Of a DNA stretch of 64,000 nt, positions 56,151 to 64,000 are shown in pieces. The stretch covers positions 248,001 through 312,000 of the forward strand of contig QANY01013766.1 in NCBI GenBank assembly GCA_003255025.1, in the 5' to 3' direction. The notes beneath the pieces were generated by a model. The model had not been told where the DNA came from, made no database searches, and saw only the letters and a list, made by a program, of their open reading frames with translations. The position numbers and the translations under genes are program-made. Position 1 is the stretch's first letter. Each line of letters opens with the position of its first letter. This DNA is from Datisca glomerata (Eukaryota > Streptophyta > Magnoliopsida > Cucurbitales > Datiscaceae).

Positions 56151-57849
56151 TGTGGGTGAATGTAGTACGAGACATTAAAAAAAGTTATGTTTTAACATTC
56201 CAAAAAATAATAACCTCTATGATTGTGTTATCTTTGGGCAGACATCATTTCACTTTAGTTCTCCATTTGAAACAGTTTCTTTACCATTTTTTCTAAACCT
56301 CGAGGGAAAACATAACTGCATTGTACCTTTCGTTTGCGTTTGTTCCTCATTCAAAAATAGTTTGTATTTGAATTGCATTGGAAACTAAAACATAACCATC
56401 ATCATCATAGCAACCTTGAACATGTTTTATATGCATGTAGTTTTCAAATTAACAAAAATTAATACATGTCAATTGTTATATACTGAAATTGTTATACCTT
56501 ATACTACATAGCATATGAACAAACCATGAATATGTTTTTTCAAAGATGACATTATATCATGATCTGCCTAATGGTGTTTCAACTTGCCTAGATGCAACTG
56601 AGTGTAAATATCTAGAATTGTCTACAAGGTTAAAGTCCAAATCTGATCAAGGATTACAAATCGTATAACTTAAACATTTATATATTTCCCAATACCCATG
56701 ATCTCATTGTCGACTATCTTCAATTCACATAATATACTATTTTTTTATTTAAGTAACAAGTTGTAAAATCACCCAAGCTTTTGTTTACCTAATTGCAAAA
56801 TCATGAACCTTAAAAAATGCATGATAAAATATTAAAATTTAATGTATATTCATGAGAGCGTAGATTAGATCATGATTACGACGCTAACTTATTAAAATGA
56901 GAAGTAAGCAGTTTCAGTTCTGATTGAAAATTGCAGTCTAATTTAAAAAAAGGAGTTAGTCTTGAAGATTTCCCTCGACAATATATTGCCAAGGAATTTT
57001 AAAACATAAAAAATTCAATTTCCATTGCCCACTAAAATTAATTCAATTGCCTATTTAACTTTGAGGCATGACAATTTCGATTGGAAAAACAAATTGATAG
57101 AAACTGTGTAAATTTTTATCAGAAACCCTAAACCTAGATTTGATACTAATTAATGGGATAAATCAATAGGGAATCTCACATCACAAAAATTAATTTGAAT
57201 TAGATTGCAAGTACCTAATAAAATGTTCATAATAGAATACCTTCAACTTCTCTGCAGATTGGTTCACATACTTTAGCTTCTCTTGTAGAAAATCCTGGAT
57301 AGCTCTACCCCTCTGATGCCAATGAAGAAGATGATGAGACGATATTACAGATAGATAGATATATCCTAGCTTAGCGGGATGGCTTTTTTTTTGTTTACAT
57401 ACCTGAATTAATTCTTCTCATCATAGAGAATTTGATACTAGTGGTTGAGATTAAATACAACAAGTTATAAACCACAATCCAGCGATGATTATTATATATC
57501 CAATCAGATCACATAATTAATATATACAATCTAACCCGTCAAATAATGATAATTACATTACAATCTAAATTAGTGAAAAAATTAGTGTAAGGACCACAAA
57601 ATAGTAAAATTTGTTTGGTCATAATTTTTTTCAACATTATGTTATTTTTAAAAAGTCTGGAGCTTGACTGAAATTTGACCACAAGTTTAGTGGGCGTTTG
57701 TGTTAATTAAATTTAGGCATACACGTGATAATATTAATTCAAATGATAAAAATTCATTATGCCTTGAAATAATCATCATTCTCTAAACTTTCTTCTCTCT
57801 CGTTCTCAGAAAAATCCTAAATTTTCAACGAAAATCCGCTAATTATAAA
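56151..57849. other. AT-rich intergenic DNA with one exon-like piece
   Basis: Mostly without features. On the minus strand, 57314-57241 reads GRAIQDFLQEKLKYVNQSAE and then KLK, followed by a GTATTC donor and preceded by ATCAG. It could be an isolated exon of an unknown gene. A short GATA repeat lies at 57351-57362. Confidence 0.25.
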
Positions 57850-58620
57850 AGAGTATGAATCTGAACGGATTCAACTCTTTTGGATGCAACTTCAAGATTG
57901 TTGCCCTCTTTGGATGCAACTTCAAGACCTGCCTCCTGAATGGATTACTGAACCAGTGGTAAGAAAGCTTGCATCACAGGTTGGTAATGTAATTAATATT
58001 GATGAATATACTTTGAGAGGGGTTGTTGCTAGATCTGTAATGGTTAAAGTAATATATAGAATTGAAAACCCCTTAAAAGCTCGAATATGGGTTAAAAGAA
58101 AGTGCAAGAGTCCCATTTGGGTGGAATTTAGATACGAAAGATTGACCCAATTTTGTTTCCAACGTGGAAGTATTTGTCATGATACTAGATTTTGTAGTCA
58201 TACCTATAAGAGTGGTAAGTATTTGCTTATAGATTGGTTCAAAGCGGAGGCAAATTAAAAAATACGTAGTTTTGTTCAAAATATACAAACCGATATGGGG
58301 GCTAGTAATTCTCATGTTAGGGCTCTTGATTGTTTTAAGAATTTAAACGCATCAGAGATGGGTAGAGTGGATGGTTGTAAGGAGTATGGTGTTAAGGGCA
58401 AGATGGAGCCTCTTGTAGAACAACTTAACTTTTATGATAGAGTACTAAAGGCAAGCTAGTCAATAAAACTAAAGGATGCACAAATCCAGAAGGTTTCTCA
58501 ACTAAGAGATCTAGGGTAGATGAGGAGGATATTCCTTTGGGTAAGCTACATGATATCTTTGTAGGGTTGGCTATTCTAATAAAGAAAGTGTTCTAAAAAA
58601 TGGTACAGAAGATGGAGTAG
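57850..58620 (+). pseudogene. LINE-2 ORF1 (C-terminal DUF4283 part and zinc knuckle)
   Basis: The frame reads SERIQLFWMQLQD, CCPLWMQLQDLPPEWITEPV, RKLASQVGNVINID, then WVEFRYERLTQFCFQRG and SICHDTRFC. The knuckle should be CX2CX4HX4C; its second Cys is Arg (CFQR). The N-terminal half of DUF4283 is missing, so the 5' end is truncated. A 30-bp in-frame duplication repeats WMQLQD near its start. A stop at 58256 precedes the tail. Confidence 0.8.
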
Positions 58621-58654
58621 ATATGGCTTGCCCTGACAAGCCATCTGAGGAGCC

Positions 58655-59105
58655 ATGAAAATCATTGTTTGGAAGTGTAAAGGGTTGTGCAATACCTTGA
58701 TAGTTCAAGCATTGAAGGATACCTTAATCCTTCATAAAGCCCTTTTTATATGTCTATTGGAGTCCAAGGATAGATATGGTAGGGCTGAAAGATTTGCAAG
58801 AAAATGCAAGTTTGATATATGGCACAAAGAGGATTATGTGGGCTGATCAGGAGGTATGATTGTATGCTGGAGTAATTCTATTATTGTAAGTAGTATTACT
58901 AATACCTTTAATGTAATTGATATGCCTATTATGGAATTAGGAATATTTACATTTGTATATTGACATAGGGATGGGGGATGATAATATCAAATGGCGTCAT
59001 TTTGATTAGTTAGTATGTAGTAATCTAGGTTCTAATTGTCCATGGCTCATGGCGGGAGATTTCAATAAAATATTGAACATGAATGAGAAAAATGGAGGTA
59101 GTTGT
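58655..59105 (+). pseudogene. LINE-2 endonuclease (APE-type), N-terminal part
   Basis: The ATG at 58655 opens MKIIVWKCKGLCNTLIVQAL (family MKILVWNCRGLGN...). LLESKDR carries the metal-binding Glu region. After stops and a frameshift, CPWLMAGDFNKILNMNEK matches CPWLVxGDFNEIL. The sequence ends at GGS near 59105, so the rest of the endonuclease and the whole reverse transcriptase are missing. Confidence 0.8.
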
Positions 59106-60518
59106 TATTGGTATTTTCCTAACCACCAACGACGCGGCGACGCGTGTCGGACCTCAACTTGAGGAACTTGTCATTCAGGAACTTCCAAAGGAAGAAAGCC
59201 GACCTCATCTGGTCAGACACTATGGATCTCGAGCAACACAGATCCGAGCTTAGGAAAAAGTGGGGGTAAGGCTAAGGTTCAACAAAAATAGCTCGGGAGT
59301 GCAATGTTATCATCGCCCACTGTAAATAGTATCTAGTAGGTCCCCTCGTCGTGACTAAGTGCTAGGATAGCCTCCGAAGAGTCATGTGAACATTATATGT
59401 TTATCATTTTCTGTCAAGATCACATCCCACTCGCTCAATAAGTACGCATCTCTCTCCAAAGAAAAACTCTACCAAAACTACTCCAAAATACTAACTTAGG
59501 CATCAGAGACTATTCGATGAGAAAATCACCCCCGGTTCTCTTCGTCTTTAGAGTTTTTCATTTGTGTTGTGCAGACTTCAAGCAGAAAGGATCCACATGT
59601 GGAGGAGCAATTACGCGCCACTTCACGCATGAGATATTCGGTAACAATAGCTAGCCTGTCATGAGAAAATGATTGTAAAGTCATCCCCACCCTTCTATCG
59701 AGAATGGCACTTACCACTATCCTTATGACAACCCAATGAAGGAAGGAAGATATGGTGGCCATAACCTCTAATACAATTCAGAGAAGGAGGAAAGGCGTAC
59801 CGACCACTGCCCAAGTCATGACGATTTCTTGCATGAAAACAATCGCCCCCAAGGAAGACGAGGCTACACTAGAGCCTGACCTTAGAAGGTTAGGTTCTCC
59901 CTAGTGAGATTCTGGTTGGGGCAACCCCGGTAAACATATGGGGATGGTCAAGATTTTTTACACTAGCCTATAAGAGAACTAGGCTCTTCACAATGTGGGC
60001 ACATTGTCGTAGCCTTTCCCTCCCCGTTGGCATTCCCAGATGAAGTAGACAACACTATAAGGATAGATGAGCCTATAACTAGCATATTGCCTTAGGGTCA
60101 ACCCCGAAAGAAAATTCGAAAGGCTAGAATGGTTAGTCATACTCCCGCCAGATTGTCAGAGAGAAAGACCAGGACTAGCCCATACTTACCCATGAGCGGA
60201 GTGTGGGGATCGTGGGTCCCACCATAGGCACAAGGTGTGAAACTCAATGTGCCTCACCACTAAGGCCATAATAAAGCTTGGAGAAAAGGGCGCTCCAACA
60301 AAAGTGAAGAGCAATGAAGAACCACTTGCTCGTTAACAATTTTCTAGATAAGATATCTCTTTCTTTCATTATTTAGTGATAACTTCCTATAAGATTCTTT
60401 ATATATGAATCTAGTTTTTTGAGGAAATGAAACATGTCATGCTCGCTAAAGTTTTTCTAGCTATCTTATTCTCCAAGGACCAACTCTTCTACAACAAGTG
60501 AAGAAAAATAAAAGGCAA
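59106..60518. other. unrecognised sequence, probably transposon-derived
   Basis: It starts abruptly after LINE-2 and is more GC-rich than the surroundings. Short coding-like runs occur on the plus strand (NLSFRNFQRKKADLIWSDTM near 59170; APKEDEATLEPDLRRLGSP near 59848; ARLSERKTRTSPYLPMSG near 60150), but I cannot assign them. The adjoining tandem arrays suggest that this is the remains of a gypsy-type element. Confidence 0.3.
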
Positions 60519-61040
60519 TTATGGTAAAATGTGCCCTAGCCAACCAATCGAGATTACACAAAAAGTGATGACTGGTAAAGGCGTTCTAGCCAACCAGTCG
60601 GGATTAAACCGAAAGTCATGACTATAAAAAGGCGGTCTAGTCGACCAGTCAAGATTAAACAAAAAGTGATGACTGGTAAAGGCGCTTTAGCTGACCAGTC
60701 GAGAGTAAATGAAAATTGATGATTGGTAAAGGCGCTCTAGCTGACTAGTCCGAATTAAACAAAAACTAAGGACTGGTAAAGGCACTTTAGCTAACCAATC
60801 AGGATTAAACAAAAAGTGATAAGTGATAAATGTGCTCTAGCCGACTATTATGGATTAAACAAAAAGTAATGACTGGTAAAGATGCTCTAGCCAGCCAGTC
60901 GTGATTAAACAAAAAGTAATGATTGGTAATGTCGCTCTAGCCGCGGGATTACACAGAGTGAAGACTGATAAAGGCGCTCTAGTCAACCAATTGGGATTAA
61001 AAGTGAGTACTAGTGAGGCCCTCTAACTCACCAGTCAATA
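60519..61040 (+). repeat. tandem array, 50-bp unit, about 10 copies
   Basis: Units of the form GACTGGTAAAGGCGCTCTAG + CCGACCAGTCGGGATTAAAC + AAAAAGTGAT start at 60521, 60571, 60621 and so on to 60921, exactly 50 bp apart, with a shortened last pair. Each unit contains a near-palindromic pair GACTGGT/ACCAGTC. Confidence 0.95.
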
Positions 61041-62261
61041 TTCGACAAGGTGATGTCTGTCGAGCGCTCATGCTCGTAGACGGAATTAAGGATCTAGCCA
61101 GAGCAGGAAAAGCCTAGCTAGATATCGACAAGGTGATGCCTGTCGAGAATCTCAACTCGCAGACAAGATTAAGGATCTAGCTAAGCCAGGAAAGCCTGGC
61201 TAGATATCGATAAGGTGATGTCTGCCGAGCACCTCAGCTCGTAGACGGGATGAAAGATATAGTCAGAGAAACTAAATCCAGGCAAGATATAAAAAAGGTG
61301 ATGCCTCCCAAGTATCTCAGCTTGCAGACGTGATTAAAGATCTACCTATAGCAGGAAAAGCCTGGCAAGATATAAAAAATGTGAAGTCTGTCAAGCTTCA
61401 GTTCAAAGACGTGATTGAGGGTCTAGCCATTGTAGGAAAAGCCCGACTATATATCGACAAGGTGATGTCTACTCAGCTCGCAAATGTTATTAAAGATCTA
61501 GGTATGACATGAAAAACCTCGCTAGATATTGACAAGTTGATCCATGCAGTTCACCTTAGCTCGTAGACATGATTAAGGATCTAGATAAAGCAGGAAAAGC
61601 CTGGCTAGATATAGATAAGGTGACATCTGTCGAGCATCGCACTTCACAGATGTGATTAAGGATCTAACCAGGGCAGGAAAAGCCTAGCTAGATATCGATA
61701 AGGTAACGTCTGTCGAGCACCTCCGCTCGCAGATGAGGTTAAAGATCTAGCTAGCACAGGAAAAGCTTTCCTAGATATTGACAATGTGACGTCTATCGAG
61801 CACCTCAGTTCGTAATCATGGGATTAAGGATCTAGCCATGGCAGGAAAAGCCTAGCTAGATATCAACAAATGATGTCTTCCGAGGACATCAGCTCATAGA
61901 CGGGATTAGGGATCTAGCCAGGGCAGGAAAGCTTGGCTAGATATCGAAAAAGTGACATCTTCCGAGCATCTCAGTTCGTAGACATGATTAAGGATCTAAC
62001 CATGGCAGGAAAAACTTAGCTAGATATCGACACTGTGACGTCTGCCGATCACCTTAGCTCGCAGACGTGAATAAGGATCTAGTTAGGGTAGGAAAAGCTT
62101 GACTAGATATCGACAATGTGATGTCTGCCGAGCACCTCAACTCGCAGACATGATTAAGGATCTAGACAGAGCAGGAAAAGCCTGGCTAGATATCGACAAG
62201 GTGACGTCTACCGAGCACCTTAGCTTGTGCACATGATTAAGGATCTAGCAAGGGTTGGAAA
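61041..62261 (+). repeat. tandem array, 83-bp unit, about 15 copies
   Basis: Units contain AAGGATCTAGCCAGGGCAGG, AAAAGCCTGGCTAGATATCG, ACAAGGTGATGTCTGCCGAG and CACCTCAGCTCGCAGACG. GATCTAG anchors fall near 61091, 61174, 61256, 61339, 61421 and so on to 62243, about 83 bp apart. The array is cut at its right end by the LTR at 62262. Confidence 0.95.
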
Positions 62262-64000
62262 AGTTGGTCGTCGCGGCGCGTGCGCTGCTAAAGCGTGTAG
62301 CGCGTGGCCACTTTAAAAATTAAATTTTTAATAAAAATTGAATCATTTATTAAAACAATATCGTGCAACGTTACGATAACAAAAAAACTTTTTATTGAAA
62401 ACTATTTTTATACACTTATGATCAATTATATATTTATATATTAAATTAATAGCATGCAAGGTTGAGAATCATATATCTCATGTAGTCTAAATCTAGCGTC
62501 CTCATGAAACCAATCGATTCTGCGTTCCCACCACATCATTCCAACGATCAGCAAACTCTGAGATTCACATCAAGATCTTCCAAGTCAATTCTCAACGCAC
62601 TAGGGCGTGTGTGGGCACGTAAAATATAACGAATACACTTTATGTCTCTAAATGTACTCAACACATGAGATCTAGAGATTTTACTAAGAATGACTTTTGT
62701 GAAATGATTCTCTAAAAGAACGTGACTATGATTTTTTTTAGAGATTTGAATAACTCTTAATCATAGAAAAATCACTCTTTGCGATTTGTGTTATTTTCTC
62801 CACTCTTGATCGATAAACTAATTTTGTGATTCAACTTATTGATTGAACTAATTTATTATCTTAGGTCATCAAAATAATATCTATATATTTTTCTTGATAA
62901 TGATGTATCAGATATTTTGGGATAATTGAAATAATATTTAAATATAAAATTATCAACAGTAATGGGACCAACTGCTATTGTGCATAACTACAGTGTCACA
63001 TGATACTACAGTGTTGCACACCCGCTACAGTAGTCCATCTGATAACCAATCAGCGATTGACACCTTGCAATTACTGCATATTAAATATTTATGTTAATCA
63101 AATTAAATATCTAGATATTTGTTAATTCAAAATTAACATATCTAATTATTCTTATCAACTAAATTATTTGTTATTTTATAAATAACAGATTTAGTTAATC
63201 CAAATTATTATCTAATAATAATTTAATTATCTAATTTCATAAATTAGATATTTTGTCTAACTTATCGATAATTAAATAAATCGATGATTATTTATATATA
63301 CATATATTAATTCTAAAAATTATATTTTTATATATAATTTAATTAATTAATTTTTAATTAATTAATCACATATAATTATCTCATAATTATGTACTTGTGC
63401 CAAAATAAAAATTCTTTTGCAAGTAAATCCTTTTTTATGTCCTAAAATATTCACACCCTAGACTGCGTAGTACATAGGTGATTGGAGACCATGGACTTAT
63501 AATCCTATGCTCCAATAAATCAGATTATTAATTAAACTCTTTAATTAAATAATCTTATTTATTAATTTCAATATTACTCCACTATAGATAAGGAATTGCA
63601 CTCTTAGAGATTACATATTGTTTCTACAGAGTATTCTCATGTAGTCCACTGATGTAATCATTTCACGTAGTTATATTCTCAGATTATTGATACCATTAAT
63701 CCACTGGTGAATGGCTAATTTATAATCTTATTATAAATTTGAGCTCAATAATAATTTAGTTTCAGAATTAACACTTAAGTGAACCAATATACGATCCATT
63801 AAGAAAGCTTGAATTCTAAATCTTGTAAAATCATGTTTCCAGCCATTCATATTACTGAAACTCTAAAATAAAAGTCACTAGCCTATTTTTCAAAAAAAAA
63901 TATTAACGAGTGAATCAAAAGATCTAGTAGACATGTATAAAAGTTTTTGACTACTCAGGATTTAGACTGATCTACATATGACCATCGAATTAATGTGTAT
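62262..64000 (-). repeat. LTR of the copia-4 family, inverted, cut by the window edge
   Basis: The reverse complement matches the copia-4 LTRs from their 3' end (GCGGCGC.TTGGTC junction at 62264) through the palindrome region (62985-63030) to GTAGATCAGTCT near 63970. Only the outer end is visible. It is either the 3' LTR of a minus-strand element beyond the window or a solo LTR. Confidence 0.88.

Noticed and set aside
59526..59762. Minus-strand 78-codon frame
   Set aside because: No recognisable motif, and the plus strand is equally open in short runs; neither can be supported as a gene.
60519..62261. Regular repeats that could suggest a CRISPR array
   Set aside because: Units are contiguous with no unique spacers, and the window is plant nuclear DNA. 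They are ordinary tandem repeats.
1..64000. Integrated plant virus (caulimovirus-type) sequence
   Set aside because: All reverse transcriptases seen belong to copia, gypsy or LINE gene orders; no movement-protein or coat-protein motif was found.
1..64000. tRNA or rRNA genes
   Set aside because: No cloverleaf or conserved rRNA sequence was noticed; tRNA-like matches are only primer-binding sites.

Overview
This is nuclear plant DNA, most likely from a dicot: AT-rich and gene-poor, with introns showing GT/AG borders. It is almost entirely made of transposable elements in several layers. All family calls come from reading translated motifs and repeat boundaries by eye; no database was searched. 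No tRNA, rRNA, CRISPR array, prokaryotic gene or organelle gene was found.

Layout. (1) 1-1221: the first two coding exons, minus strand, of a GDSL esterase/lipase gene that runs off the left edge; this is the only apparently normal host gene. (2) 3068-5054: a cluster of Harbinger-like miniature elements. (3) 5234-10371: a decayed Ty1/copia element on the minus strand (copia-1), with short LTRs and a 42-bp duplication around it. (4) 10897-19490: a plant LINE (LINE-1, plus strand) split by a second minus-strand Ty1/copia element (copia-2, 11641-18503). (5) 19662-32370: a plus-strand Ty1/copia locus (copia-3) arranged LTR-internal-LTR-internal-LTR between one pair of 5-bp repeats (CATAG). Its middle LTR is split by a further element (copia-4, 21917-27123) with LTRs of about 2 kb. 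(6) 33078-37566: a CACTA transposon with 3-bp target duplications (TGT). It carries exons and introns of a DEGP7-like protease gene and so looks like a Pack-CACTA. (7) 38640-40190: one more CACTA terminus, microsatellites and a copia integrase relic. (8) 40565-55005: a 14.4-kb Ty3/gypsy element of Tat type on the minus strand, with target duplication AGTTC. It has an antisense extra ORF and two tandem-repeat blocks between pol and the 3' LTR. Its gag-pol region is interrupted by about 3.6 kb of foreign DNA holding fragments of two host genes, a farnesylcysteine lyase and a signal peptide peptidase-like protease. (9) 55455-56150: a possible miniature element. (10) 57850-59105: a truncated second LINE. 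(11) 59106-62261: unrecognised DNA followed by two adjoining tandem arrays (50-bp and about 83-bp units). (12) 62262-64000: an inverted LTR of the copia-4 family, cut by the right edge.

The retroelement genes are riddled with stops, frameshifts and deletions, so none looks able to move on its own. The most interesting features are two independent captures of host gene fragments with introns (DEGP7 in a CACTA; FCLY plus SPPL inside a gypsy element), the three-LTR copia locus with a single target duplication, and the tandem arrays linked to gypsy-like sequence. One ambiguous base (n) lies at 23002.
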